A DNA stretch of 48,141 nucleotides. Origin: CBDFHJ01 sp965247635 (GTDB lineage: Bacteria > Chloroflexota > Dehalococcoidia > Lucifugimonadales > Australimonadaceae). Of this stretch, positions 25,370 to 34,740 are shown one piece after another (position 1 is the first letter of the stretch; every line of letters begins with the position of its first letter). The DNA lies in NCBI GenBank assembly GCA_965247635.1, contig CBDFHJ010000004.1, positions 1-48,141 of the forward strand, given 5' to 3'. The notes under the pieces are model-generated. The model searched no databases, had not been told where the DNA came from, and worked only from the letters and a program-made list of their open reading frames with translations. A program made the translations under genes and the position numbers.

Positions 25370-26865
25370 GCCGCCCTCCCTGACAGCAGGGCCATGTAGT
25401 CCCCGGCGGAGGTGGTGTTCACGCTCACCCTGGGCAGGTAGGGGTATAGCTCCAGGTCAAGGCGGGGCGGCCGTCCCTCCAGCCGGCAGAGCACCAGGTG
25501 CTTCACGGCGTCGAAGCTCAACGCCCCCAGACGGAGGGCGTCCTGCACTGCGGCGTGCACCTCTTCCAGCCTGAAGCTTTCCAGCAACCGGAGCACCTGG
25601 ACGAACTCCCGCTTGCCCCTTGGTCCCATCCTGGACTCCAGGAGGCGGCGCAGCGTGGCAAACTCCCCGGGCAGGTCCCACCCCCGCAGGGGTGCGGCCT
25701 GGTCCAGGGCGCCCGTCTTCCGCTCCAAGAGCGGCAGGTAGTGGATGGGGTCGAAGACGAAGTCGTCCCGCTGGTAGGAGCGGGGGTGTCGGGCGATGAC
25801 CTCCGACCCGCAGCTGATGACCACCCGGTCCACGTAGCCTCTTACCAGAACGTCGCGGTGCCCGTAGGCCACCGGCACCGAGTAGTCGGTGGTCCGGTAC
25901 CGCACCAGGGACAGGGAACTGACCCGGCTCGCCCGCTGGTCGCAGGCGTCGTAAGGCGCGGCCGGCAGGGGCAGCAGGGCCTCCAGGTCCCGCTCCATCC
26001 GCTGTCCGATAGTTTCAGACTTTCCCCTCAGTTGGGCGTCCATGCGCGTCAGGCAGCGCCGCTCCAGGTGGGCATTCAGCGCCTCGAAGCTCTCGAAGGA
26101 CGGTATGGGCACCAGAAAGTTGCGGCGCACGTAGCCCACCATGCCCTCCACCTTCCCCTTGTCGTTGCCCTTCCCGGGCCTGCCGAACCGGTCCTCGAAC
26201 AGGTAGTGGGACTGGAGCTCGGTGAAGGCTCGGGTACGCTTTCGCCGGCCGTCCCCCAGGATCCTGGCCACCGCCAGCCTCGTGTTGTCGTAGAGGATGC
26301 TCTGGGGCACTCCCCCCAGGAAAGACAACGCCGAGACATGGCCGTCCAGGAAGGCCTCGGTGGTCTCCGCAGGATAGGCCTTGACGAAGCAGCCGTCGCT
26401 GTGGGGCAGGTCTAGGACGAAGTAGTGAGCCTTCTGCTCCACCCCACCGATGATCACCCGGGCCTCGCCAAAGTCGCACTGGGCGTGCCCCGGGGAGTGG
26501 GACAGGGGAACGAACATCTCCTGGGACCGGCGGCGGTGCTCCCTCACGTAGTCCTTGACGCTGGTGTACTGGCCCCCAAACCCGTGCTCGTCCCGCAGCC
26601 GCTCGAAGATCCGCTTGGCCGTGTGGCGCTGCTTCCGGGGAACGCTCAGGTCCGACTCCAGTATCCGGTCGATGACGCCGGTGAAACGCTCCAGCTTGGG
26701 GCGGTGGGGCGGTGACTGACGACGATACCCGGGTGGCACCGAATACTCCAGCATCTTGCGCACCGTATCCCGGTGCAGCCCGAACACCCGGGCAGCCTCC
26801 CGCGTGCTCATCCCCTCCACCATGCAGGCCCGCCGCACCCGCGCGTACAACTCCACCTTGTACAT
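25366..26865 (-). CDS. istA: IS21 transposase IstA
   Basis: 499 residues. N-terminal HTH (STREAARVFGLHRDTVRKML), then an rve DDE core with D in GHAQCDFGEARVIIGG, D in QSILYDNTRLAVA and E in GKGNDKGKVEGMVGYVRRN. The C-terminal beta-barrel-like region (TDYSVPVAYGHRDVLVRGYV) is typical. Intact, and identical in the second copy at 44669-46168. Confidence 0.95.
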   Translation of the reverse strand: MYKVELYARVRRACMVEGMSTREAARVFGLHRDTVRKMLEYSVPPGYRRQSPPHRPKLERFTGVIDRILESDLSVPRKQRHTAKRIFERLRDEHGFGGQYTSVKDYVREHRRRSQEMFVPLSHSPGHAQCDFGEARVIIGGVEQKAHYFVLDLPHSDGCFVKAYPAETTEAFLDGHVSALSFLGGVPQSILYDNTRLAVARILGDGRRKRTRAFTELQSHYLFEDRFGRPGKGNDKGKVEGMVGYVRRNFLVPIPSFESFEALNAHLERRCLTRMDAQLRGKSETIGQRMERDLEALLPLPAAPYDACDQRASRVSSLSLVRYRTTDYSVPVAYGHRDVLVRGYVDRVVISCGSEVIARHPRSYQRDDFVFDPIHYLPLLERKTGALDQAAPLRGWDLPGEFATLRRLLESRMGPRGKREFVQVLRLLESFRLEEVHAAVQDALRLGALSFDAVKHLVLCRLEGRPPRLDLELYPYLPRVSVNTTSAGDYMALLSGRAA

Positions 26866-26985
26866 CCTCTACACCTTCCATGGGCTCAGTTTGAACCCTA
26901 TGAAAGGTCGTAGACGGTCCAGTTTTCAACCGCCCTTCACCCGCGGTCGATCCGCCCTAGTGGTCCACTTTACCTCCGCCTTTTA

Positions 26986-27257
26986 ACCTCGTTCCAGACA
27001 AGGCCCTCCAGCCGCTCCGCCCGGATCATCGGCAGCTCCCGGCACCTTAGGCGGAGCTGCTGATAGCCGTAGCACCTGTAGTACCGGCGGGGAGGGTCGA
27101 GCTCGTACTTGTAGAGCTTCCCGTTGTGTTTGACGGCCTTCTTCGTATTCGCCGAGCCACCCATGAGCAACCCGCACTCAGTGCACCTGACCAGGTGCTG
27201 CAACAGGTAGAACACCTTGGTGTTGCGCTTGGCCCGGGTAAATCGCTGCCTACACTG
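26986..27257 (-). pseudogene. Zinc-ribbon fragment of a third large serine recombinase
   Basis: The frame is open from 27257 (FTRAKRNTKVFYLLQHLVRC) through CTECGLLMGGSANTKKAV, KYELDPPRRYYRCYGY and RCRELPMIRAERLEGLVWNE, and is cut by the right end of IS21 copy 1. This is the zinc-ribbon part of a recombinase of another subtype (RRYYRCYG, L.C.E). It cannot be the missing N-terminus of the minus-strand recombinase on the other side of the IS, because that part would be a catalytic domain. Confidence 0.7.
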
Positions 27258-27364
27258 TCAATAGAGAATGAGCACCCGAGTTGCACACAGAGAGGTTCAG
27301 CAAGGGGCGGTCAAGTGGTCTGCGCTGAGGGGGAGACACCAGTCCTCCTCCACGCGCCGTCGTC

Positions 27365-27510
27365 TTGATGGACCGGGCGAGGAGCTCCTTCCGGAGCGGA
27401 GGTGGCAGGAACAACATCAGTGTCGACATACCGCCCGATCTCTTCACAATGATGGTGGATCGGCGGCGCATCGTGCAGGTGCTGCTAAACATGCTGTCCA
27501 ACACCGCCAG
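27365..27510 (+). pseudogene. Histidine-kinase ATPase-domain fragment
   Basis: A short frame encodes RSSFRSGGGRNNISVDIPPD then LFTMMVDRRRIVQVLLNMLS and NTAS. This is the linker and N-box of a HATPase_c domain (IDLPPDLP..MADR.RI.QVL.NLLSNA). Everything before and after is missing, and the frame then runs into the antisense of a transposase fragment. Confidence 0.65.
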
Positions 27511-27775
27511 CTTCTCCCGACAGAAGCCCGTCGCTTCTCGCCACCCCCGTACCCGGGCGGCCGCGTCTCCCCACAGCACCCGCTTCGGTCGTTTGGGAGC
27601 GGTGGACCGGCGCTGCACCCCCCGCCAGCGCACGTAGCCCCCAGGGTTGTCTCCCTCGATCCACCCAACGCTGGACGCTACGGCGGTCTATCCCCAACTG
27701 CCGGGCTGCTTCCGAGCTGTTCTGCCCACATGCCTTCCATGTTTCTATGATCGTCCGCATCGGTGCTCTTGCCAT
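27510..27775 (-). pseudogene. Transposase/integrase N-terminal HTH fragment with a frameshift
   Basis: The start at 27775 reads MRTIIETWKACGQNSSEAAR then QLGIDRRSVQRWVDRG, an HTH like that of IS481- or IS630-type transposases. After GRQPWG the sense continues in another frame as YVRWRGVQRRSTAPKRPKR and GWREATGFCREKLA, so there is a frameshift near 27640. The catalytic part is missing; the fragment abuts the kinase relic. Confidence 0.55.
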
Positions 27776-28011
27776 GGCCCATTCTACAGACCCTGTACCT
27801 TATGTTGTGAGAGAACAAGTCAAAGTTGACTTTGTCGTGAGCGAATGGTATTCTCCATTCAGGACATGTGGCTGGCCCTTTCCCGTTGGCTTAGGCCCGT
27901 TTCAGCGACCAATTTCGGGGCCACCTAACAGGACTTCCATCGCGCGGTTTTGGGTGGGAGCCGACATACCCGGGACCGCGGTACCGCAACGCATTACCGG
28001 AGGTTCATCTA

Positions 28012-28743
28012 TTGGACCCATCGAAAGCATGGTCCCAGAGCAGCGCCATTGACTTCTATGACAAGAATCGCAACCAGGTCTCCGATCTCTACCCATCGGA
28101 GCGTGTATTCCTACCTAGGGTGCTGTTTCCTGGCGCCAAGGTGCTGGACGTAGGGTGTGCCTCAGGTGGCTTCTTTAGCATAATGCGCTCGTTAGAGCCG
28201 CATATAGAGTACACCGGAATCGACATATCAGAGGCGGCTATCGAGCTTGCGAAGCAGAAGTATCCCGAGGCCCGATTCCTAGCAACCGGTGGGATTGAGA
28301 TTCCTTTCGAAGACCACCGCTTCGACCTGGTACATTGCACCAGCGTCTTGGTGATTGAGCCGAGATACAAAGAGCTGCTGAAAGAGATGTACCGGGTTTC
28401 GAATCGGTTTGTTCTTGCTGATATCAGGCTCCTGAAAGATATTGCGAACGACCCGAGTTTGGGGGATTCCCGATACCGGATTCAGTTCGAAGGCAATTTC
28501 GAAGGGGCTACCGTCCCATACGTGGTTTGCGACGCAGACGAGGTCGCGAACTACATCCTTGAATTGGATCCCAAGCCGAAGGCCCTGAGAGGCACAGGCT
28601 ACTTGCACAAGGTCACTGAGATGGCGAAGACTCCCTTCTCGGAGGTATGTATGGCGATACTACTTATCCAGAAAGGCGACTCCGAGACCGTCACGAGCGA
28701 GGTGGACCTGCGGGACTTGCCGTTGGAATTCCGGAGATCCTAG
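28012..28743 (+). CDS. SAM-dependent methyltransferase (class I), first gene of a headgroup-type operon
   Basis: 243 residues; TTG start preceded by GGAGG. Motif I VLDVGCASGGFF (residues 44-55) and the acidic residue in YTGIDISEAAIELAK mark a class I methyltransferase fold; FDLVHCTSVLVIEPRYKELL is motif IV/V. The gene ends seven bases before a cytidylyltransferase gene and is followed by a second methyltransferase. The substrate is not visible from sequence. An N- or O-methylation of a phosphorylated amino alcohol or sugar headgroup is suggested by the neighbours only. Confidence 0.85.
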   Translation: MDPSKAWSQSSAIDFYDKNRNQVSDLYPSERVFLPRVLFPGAKVLDVGCASGGFFSIMRSLEPHIEYTGIDISEAAIELAKQKYPEARFLATGGIEIPFEDHRFDLVHCTSVLVIEPRYKELLKEMYRVSNRFVLADIRLLKDIANDPSLGDSRYRIQFEGNFEGATVPYVVCDADEVANYILELDPKPKALRGTGYLHKVTEMAKTPFSEVCMAILLIQKGDSETVTSEVDLRDLPLEFRRS

Positions 28744-28750
28744 TTGAGAT

Positions 28751-29179
28751 ATGACAGAGTCGAGATTGGTACGAGTGTACGTCGATATGGTCGCGGACCT
28801 TTTCCACTATGGGCATGTGGCCTTCCTGAAAAAAGCGCGAGCTTTAGGAGACTATCTCTTAGTGGGTATTCATGCCGATGCTGTCTTGGTTTCATATAAG
28901 AAGGGCTGGCCCATACTTACAATGGAAGAACGCGTGGCTTCGGCGGCTGGATGCCGGTATGTCGACGAAGTGCTTCCTAACGCCCCGCTTGTCATCGACG
29001 AGGGCTGGATCGAAAAGCATGACATTCACCTGGTCGTACACGGGGACGATTTCTCTCAGGACCAGATAAAGGATTTCTACAAGGTCCCAATTGAAATGGG
29101 GATCTTCCGTACTGTGCCCTACACGAAAGGCGTTTCCACCACTGAAATCATCCGAAGGGTCATCGAGACACAAGCCTAG
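28751..29179 (+). CDS. Cytidylyltransferase, choline/ethanolamine-phosphate type
   Basis: 142 residues. The nucleotidyltransferase signature HYGH lies at residues 19-22 (DLFHYGHVAFLKKARALGDY). Further motifs are LLVGIHADAVLVSYKKGWPI, TMEERVASAAGCRYVDEVL and the C-terminal GVSTTEIIRR at 127-136 (usually R-T-E-G-x-S-T-T-x-x-I; here KGVSTT). Its closest pattern is eukaryote-like ethanolamine- or choline-phosphate cytidylyltransferase, which makes CDP-alcohols for phospholipid or surface-glycan headgroups. No partner CDP-alcohol phosphotransferase is seen. Confidence 0.85.
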   Translation: MTESRLVRVYVDMVADLFHYGHVAFLKKARALGDYLLVGIHADAVLVSYKKGWPILTMEERVASAAGCRYVDEVLPNAPLVIDEGWIEKHDIHLVVHGDDFSQDQIKDFYKVPIEMGIFRTVPYTKGVSTTEIIRRVIETQA

Positions 29180-29207
29180 GCTAGAAGCTGTAGAAGGAGG
29201 CAGTTTA

Positions 29208-29903
29208 ATGGACGAGTCCCATTCGGTTGATTACTCGGAAGAGTTTTACAAACACTACGCGCAACGATACTCAGAGGTGTCCCACCAGCTACTCCAGTCG
29301 GTCTACATGTCGTCCTCCCACCCGGCACTGAAGACCGATATGGACTTATTAGAGTGCCTGACCGGGCTGGTGAGCGGCGGGCGGGGACTCGATGCCGGCT
29401 GTGGAGCCGGCGCTCGGGACGTCCACCACCTGTGGGGTAAGGGCTACGACGTCTACGGGATTGACGCCGTCGAAGAGAACATCCAGGTGGCCAAAGCGCT
29501 TCACCCCGAAATAGCCGACCGTGTCCACGTGGCAGACCTGCGTGACCCTCTGGATTTCCCCGATGAGTCATTCGACTTCGTCATCTGCAATGCCGTGATA
29601 CAGCACATAGAGCCGGACAATCTAGCTACGCTGCTTTCGGAGCTTGCCAGAGTCCTCAGACCGGAAGGGGTTCTCCAGTTGATGTTTAAGAATGGCAAGG
29701 GTGTGATAACTGTCTTTGACAGAGACTATGGCACCGAACGATCATTTCATCTCTACGACGAAGGTGAGCTGCTCGAGCGGGTGAAGTCCCACCACCTCCT
29801 GCTTGTGGAGCCGGGTGAGCCTGGAGGCCTTGGCGGAATAATGTACTTCACCGACCCCAAACCAGTTGACCATTGCGTGTTCTATGTCAGGAAGTCCGAA
29901 TAG
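29208..29903 (+). CDS. SAM-dependent methyltransferase (class I), third gene of the operon
   Basis: 231 residues; AAGGAGG lies eight bases before the ATG at 29208. Motif I GLDAGCGAGARDVHHL (residues 60-75), the acidic loop VYGIDAVEENIQVAKAL, motif IV FDFVICNAVIQHIEPDNLAT and ARVLRPEGVLQLMF are classical Methyltransf_11/25 features. The spacing and order methyltransferase-cytidylyltransferase-methyltransferase indicate one operon (28012-29903). The two methyltransferases are not close copies of each other and may act at successive steps. Confidence 0.85.
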   Translation: MDESHSVDYSEEFYKHYAQRYSEVSHQLLQSVYMSSSHPALKTDMDLLECLTGLVSGGRGLDAGCGAGARDVHHLWGKGYDVYGIDAVEENIQVAKALHPEIADRVHVADLRDPLDFPDESFDFVICNAVIQHIEPDNLATLLSELARVLRPEGVLQLMFKNGKGVITVFDRDYGTERSFHLYDEGELLERVKSHHLLLVEPGEPGGLGGIMYFTDPKPVDHCVFYVRKSE

Positions 29904-29937
29904 GCTGGCTGCGGCACTTGGCATGGTCCGCGGTGGA

Positions 29938-30192
29938 GTGATAGGTGCAGTTGAGGAGCCGTTCAGTAATTTCGGATATAGCCTAGCCAGTACCGATAGG
30001 TGGGGGGGATTGTTCGCGGACCCCTACGCGTTGCTGTCGTTCGACGCCGAGCCGAGCGTCGACGTCGTTTTGCCGCTACAGATCACTTTTGCGCCGCAGT
30101 CCGACGAGACCGCGGGCCTCGTGGTGGTCGCCAGCAGTTCTCTGACAGTAACAGCTGACCAAGCCTATGTGGTCGTGGTCCCACAACGCTAG
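29938..30192 (+). CDS. Hypothetical protein or fragment (84 aa)
   Basis: GTG start in a frame that is open upstream into the methyltransferase gene. The product (FSNFGYSLASTDRWGGLFAD, FDAEPSVDVVLPLQITFAPQ, LVVVASSSLTVTADQAYVVV) is beta-strand-rich and looks more like real protein than noise. I recognise no family. No convincing ribosome site, so it may be a 5'-truncated gene. Confidence 0.3.
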   Translation: MIGAVEEPFSNFGYSLASTDRWGGLFADPYALLSFDAEPSVDVVLPLQITFAPQSDETAGLVVVASSSLTVTADQAYVVVVPQR

Positions 30193-30208
30193 GTCTTCGT
30201 ATTGGCAT

Positions 30209-30400
30209 TTAGGTAACGCATGATCCGCTGGAAACGATCTCGCCCAAGCGCGTGAGACCGAGTCGAGCACCGAGGAGTTGCTGGTTGAACCAAAGAAGGC
30301 TCGGGACCTGGCTCACATGGGACGTGGAACCTCTCGACTGGCGGGCAAGCTCAGCTTGGGAGACGACTTCACCACTCTCAAAATGCCGACCCCATCCCTG
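30209..30400 (-). pseudogene. Decayed HTH tail of a ParB/recombinase-type protein
   Basis: Within a longer minus-strand frame, FESGEVVSQAELARQSRGST then SHVSQVPSLLWFNQ resembles the HTH (SGEV.S.AELAR..GVSR..V.QVL.LL) also seen in the relic at 15495. Key positions are mutated, and the surrounding frame makes no sense. The stretch 30400-30797 shows no supported gene. Confidence 0.4.
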
Positions 30401-30797
30401 AGCCAATGCTATTGGGTCCCGCCGCCAGCATCCACTTGATTTGGGTGGCGCTCGGTGCGAAGCTTGTCTGGCAATCGAAATTTCGCCGTCATGTAAGTAC
30501 CCCATGCTGGGCGTATCGGAGGGGTGCAGACAGCTAGCTGGAAGCTCCGTCCTGTGGCCTATCCACCACTGTTCAGCCCCACTGCCCACGAGTACCGCAG
30601 TTTTTTGTTTTGATTGAATAACTGGTATCTTGGCCCAGGAGGTCACCAGGCGGATGCTGGAGGGCAGCGTCCAGAGGCTTCTGGGTCTGCACGTCATGCA
30701 GAAGGCGCTGCTGGGGCATATGACGCACCGCGACACAGATAGACGAGTGAGGCGCACGCTTACCTATTTGGTGTGCTGCGCGCCCCGCTCTTCATGG

Positions 30798-30922
30798 CTT
30801 GATGTCGCTACAGCTTGAAGAACAGCGTTGTTGGTGGGCACAAGTGTACCGTACTGAGCCTGTCTCACAAGTCTGGGTTGGCGTTAAGTAAGGGTCAGGT
30901 GTACGTTTGAAGCGACATCAAG
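30798..30922. repeat. Perfect 12-bp inverted repeat spanning the left end of the IS1182 element
   Basis: CTTGATGTCGCT at 30798-30809 is the exact reverse complement of AGCGACATCAAG at 30911-30922, with 101 bases between. The first arm lies outside the IS left tip (30854); the second lies just before the transposase start. Origin unknown. Confidence 0.6.
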
Positions 30923-32537
30923 GTGGGAGATATTGAGATGCCGCTTCGACCGATGGGCCGAGAGCAGATGTGGATGTTGCCGCCGACGCTTGACGAGTTG
31001 TTGCCGCTGGATCATCCGGCGCGGTTCGTCGCCGAGTTCGTCGATGCTCTAGATCGAGATGCATGGGCGGAGCTTGGCGTGGACATAGAAGGTGACTCGA
31101 TGGGAGCGCCAGCCTACCATCCACGTGCGCTGTTGAGCGTGTGGCTGTACGGCTTCATGACCGGTGTGCGCTCGTGCCGGAAGCTGGAGGCGGCCTGCCG
31201 GGACCAGATACCGTACCTGTGGCTGACCGGGTGGCAGCATCCTGACCACAACACCCTGTGGAGGTTCTACAAAGGGCATCGGCAGGCCATGAGGAAGCTG
31301 TTCGAGCGGACGGTGCGTACGGCAGTGACGATGAAGTTGGTGGACCTGGCGGTTCAGGCGGTGGATGGTACTAAGGTGGTCGCCAACGCGTCGCTGAACA
31401 GGAGCTACGACGCCGAGGGACTGCGTGGTCTGTTGGAGCGGCTGGAGAGTGCGATAGCCGACCTTGAGGCTCAGAACGAAGCGGGAGAAGACACTGCTGT
31501 TGCCCATCTGCCTGAGGAGTTGGCTGACAAGGAGGTCTTGAGAGAGCAGGTGAGGCAGGCGATGGACGATCGCACGAATCAGAAGTGCCACAAGCGCATC
31601 AACCTGACCGACCCAGACGCCAGGCTGATGAAGGGTAGGCAAGGCATCGTGGCTGGCTACAACGCTCAGGCTATGGTCTCACCCACAGAGACGGATGGGG
31701 GAGCGACCGGCATGTTGGTCACCGCCGTGGACGTGGTGGATGCAGCCAATGACAATGCCCTGCTGGTTCCGATGGTCGAGCAGGCCGAAGAGACGACCGG
31801 AACGAGAGCACAGATGACGTTGGCCGACGCCGGATATTTCACAGCAAGTCACCTGGCAGAGTGCACCCGTCGAGGTCAGCAGGTGGTGGTGTCCGAGTCA
31901 CGGCAACGGTTCCTCAAAGACCCATATCACAAGGACCAATTCACCTACAACGAGCCGAGCGACAGCTTTACGTGTCCGCAGGGACAGACGCTCAAGTTTG
32001 TTCGTATACAGCACGCGAACGGAGTCCCGTTGCGACTGTACCGGGCTTCCGGCGCCGTCTGTCAGGCATACCCAGCCTTCAGAGCCTGTACCAGGGCCAA
32101 GGAGATTGGGCGGAGCTTAGCGATAGGACCGCATGACGCAGTGCTGCGCCGTCATCGTGCCTGGATGTCCACCTCAGCAGCTAGAGAGGCGTACAAGCTG
32201 AGAAAGCAACTGGTCGAGCCTGTCTTCGGGATCATCAAGGAGCAACAGGGGGCACGGAGGTTCCTGCTGCGAGGCCTCGTTAACGTGGCGGCCGAGTGGA
32301 CTATGCTGGCCACAGCCTTCAACCTGCGCACTCTCTGTCGGGTGTGGAGCTCCAGCCCCTTCATCGGTCTATTCAATGGCCCGGAGCCTCATCCCGTCTC
32401 CTGACCTGCAGTGATGACAGCAGCTGACCCATCGCTCCGTCGCCTGTCCTAACCGCTCAGGCCAAGGCCTTTCAGCGAACCCTCTGACCTCTATCCGCTC
32501 CCCCTATCCGCAATTTCCACTTCTGGGACAGGCTCAG
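30854..32537 (+). mobile_element. IS1182-family insertion sequence (~1.68 kb)
   Basis: The left tip CTGAGCCTGTCTCACAAGT matches the reverse complement of the right tip, CTGAGCCTGTCCCAGAAGT, with two mismatches. A single intact transposase lies between. No clear target duplication was found, so the exact ends are uncertain by a few bases. Confidence 0.8.
30938..32404 (+). CDS. IS1182-family transposase
   Basis: 488 residues from the ATG at 30938, with GTGGGAGA upstream; a GTG at 30923 is an alternative start. The N-terminal DUF772 region (MWMLPPTLDELLPLDHPARF, YHPRALLSVWLYGFMTGVRS, TLWRFYKGHRQAMRKLF) is followed by the DDE core: AVQAVDGTKVVANAS, TLADAGYFTASHLAEC and the C-terminal LRKQLVEPVFGIIKEQQGAR with its catalytic Glu. 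The TNQKCHKRINLTDPDARLMK motif is standard for the family. Intact. Confidence 0.93.
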   Translation: MPLRPMGREQMWMLPPTLDELLPLDHPARFVAEFVDALDRDAWAELGVDIEGDSMGAPAYHPRALLSVWLYGFMTGVRSCRKLEAACRDQIPYLWLTGWQHPDHNTLWRFYKGHRQAMRKLFERTVRTAVTMKLVDLAVQAVDGTKVVANASLNRSYDAEGLRGLLERLESAIADLEAQNEAGEDTAVAHLPEELADKEVLREQVRQAMDDRTNQKCHKRINLTDPDARLMKGRQGIVAGYNAQAMVSPTETDGGATGMLVTAVDVVDAANDNALLVPMVEQAEETTGTRAQMTLADAGYFTASHLAECTRRGQQVVVSESRQRFLKDPYHKDQFTYNEPSDSFTCPQGQTLKFVRIQHANGVPLRLYRASGAVCQAYPAFRACTRAKEIGRSLAIGPHDAVLRRHRAWMSTSAAREAYKLRKQLVEPVFGIIKEQQGARRFLLRGLVNVAAEWTMLATAFNLRTLCRVWSSSPFIGLFNGPEPHPVS

Positions 32538-32613
32538 CATGGTATAAGGTAGCCCTGACGGCGAATGTCACTCAGTTGGGCCTCACAACCGCAGCCCGAG
32601 GCACGGGAACAGG

Positions 32614-34721
32614 ATGGGTGGTAGAACAAGCTGGTACGGGTCACACCCTCCCGCCTGCACCTGTTGGCGGTGCAACCTAGCGAGACGGGACCGCCTCGCT
32701 CGTGAGGAGCAGAGCGACCTCGAGAGACGGGAGCGCCTCGCCCGTGGGACAGAGACCGTCCGCCGCTCCCCACCGCGGCGGCGGCGCTGGCGCAAGAGAT
32801 TGCTGGTCGTCATTACCGTCCTGGTGGGGTTGGGTGTGTGTCTGCACCAAATTGCTTCCCTAGCACCGTCAACCCAGCCACATGAGGAACCACCCCCGCA
32901 GCAGCCCAGCGCCCTTCTTCCAGCTATTCCACCTTCCCCGCCCACTGCGGCTGTGTCCAGTGGCGTTCAGGACGTCGCCCCTGACGAGCTCCGGCAACTC
33001 GCCCTGGACCTCGTCAACCAGCGCCGGCATGAGTTGGGTCTGCCAGCTCTGAAGGGCGGGGACAGCGCGGCGGCCCAGCTCCTCGCCGAGCAGTCCCTAT
33101 CCGAGCTCGGAGACGTTCTCTATACGGCGGACGGGCTCCCCGCAGGAGCGCTGTATACGACGATGGGTGGACGCGGGTACGCGCGGCAGGCGGGGCAGGT
33201 CAGCGGGTACTCCGACAGGGTGTCCCTCGAGCGGTGTCGCTCTATGCCGGAGATCTGTCAGGAGGTCGTTCCAGAAGCCAAGGTGCGGGCCTACATCGAA
33301 AGGCGGCTTGCCGAGGACGCAACCTCCGATGCCGAAGGGCTGCTCTCGCCCAAATGGGAGGCGCTCCACCTCGGCATTGCGTACTCAGACCTCACCGTCT
33401 CGATGGTCGAGTTCCTGGAGCGCCAAGGGATCGACTACCTACGAGAGCCCACCATAGCGGGCGGGTTCCTGAGCCTCGAGGTCGCCCACAGAGCGGGACG
33501 GCCAATCAACTCCTTCGAACTGTTGCACTACCCCTTCACTGGGGGCGACCCTGAGTGGGCCCGAGAGAGGGTGCTGACCATCTTCGCGCCTCTCGAGCCG
33601 GGCTTCTCACTAACGCTCTCTGAAGGCAGCTCCACCGTGGCGGACTACTGGGCCGCGAACGGCACATCGGTCGAGATGGCAGTCTCGCTTGCCGGCCGGC
33701 TTCCGGGGCCGGGTGTCTACGCATTGACCACGTGGGACGGGTCAGGCCTTCCCGCGAGCCGGTACTACTTCCAGGTGACCGACGCCAGGGACCTGGAGCT
33801 TGACCTGGCGCTCCGGCCCTTCGATGTGCCGGAGCCGGAGCCGCCGTCCCTCGAAAGCCTCCGCGCCTATGCGCTGGACCTCATCAATGCCGACCGGGTC
33901 AAGCACGATGTTGCTCCAGTTGCCCTTGGGTCCAACCAGGCGGCCCAAGTGCACGCGGAAGACGCCCTCGCCAGCGGGTACCTGGTCGGGCACTGGACCT
34001 CTGACGGCAGGAAGCCCTACATGCTCTACCGCCAGGCAGGAGGGGTGGGGTACATGGGAGAGAACGGTTCAAGAGGTGGGTTCCATTTCCCTGGACCGCT
34101 GCACTCAACCGCGAGTCGTATGCGGTCCCATTGACCATAGGGCGAGTATTGCACGGCAACAGTGGAGCATGGTGTACGACGACGCCGACTCGCACTGGGG
34201 CCATCGGGACGCCATCCTCGACCCCAAATACGACACAGTCAACCTGGGGATTGCCTTCAATGACTATCAGCTCACCTTCTACCAGCACTTCGAAGTGACC
34301 GGCCTGAGCTACATCAGTGGCACCCATCCTGGAGGACGGGGTGCTTCGGCTGCGCGTCCGGCCGGGCGATGGCTATGGGGTTCGTCGTCTCTCTGTGTTC
34401 TACGACCCGCCCCCCACACCGAAGACGAACGTGGAGATCTACGGGAAGGATAGCTACTGCATCGGCGGTGGCTTTACGAACGACTGCGGCAACGTCACCG
34501 CAATAGCTCGAGTGCTGAAGCCCCCAAGAGAAGGATACCCCTACCCCAGCCTCCCAGCCCACTTCGTTGTCGCCAGCCGCTGGATTGAACACGGCGACGG
34601 CAGCGTGGAGATTGCGGCGGATCTGGGAGCATTCACCACTCAGCCGGGCGTGTACACAATACTGTTGCGATCGGCGGGCGGGGGCCCGCCGTGGCTGGGG
34701 ATGTACTCCATCCTTCGGTGA
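32614..34721 (+). pseudogene. CAP-domain (SCP/PR1-like) membrane-anchored protein with two frameshifts
   Basis: The first frame (32614-34134) encodes a cytoplasmic head with HPPACTCWRCN, a basic stretch, one transmembrane helix (LLVVITVLVGLGVCLHQIA), a Pro-rich linker and two CAP-like regions (ELRQLALDLVNQRRHELGLP and LRAYALDLINADRVKHDVAP then HAEDALASGYLVGHWTSDGR). Sense then moves to a second frame near 34090 (WSMVYDDADSHWGHRDAILD, YDTVNLGIAFNDYQLTFYQH) and to a third near 34325 (PILEDGVLRLRVRPGDGYG to a stop at 34721). Both shifts are single extra bases; the total length is two bases over a multiple of three. This gives one ~700-residue protein if the shifts are sequencing errors. CAP proteins are extracellular; function in bacteria is mostly unknown. 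Confidence 0.75.
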
Positions 34722-34740
34722 TCCGCCCGACCAGGCCCCG

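Larger units (their letters stand above)
24458..26985 (-). mobile_element. IS21-family element, copy 1 (2,528 bp, right tip missing 2 bp)
   Basis: Left end TGTCAAGGGCGGCGAGAAG then GTGGACCACT; the right end, reverse complemented, is TAAAAGGCGGAGGTAAA then GTGGACCACT. The element appears identical to copy 2 at 43761-46290, judging from the matching coordinates and translations, except that its right end lacks the terminal CA. No target duplication is seen. Its flanks belong to two different recombinase genes, so sequence next to it was deleted or rearranged. Confidence 0.92.

Noticed and set aside
24458..27257. IS21 copy 1 as a simple insertion into one recombinase gene
   Set aside because: The fragment on the 5' side is a zinc ribbon of a different recombinase, not the missing catalytic domain, and there is no target duplication.
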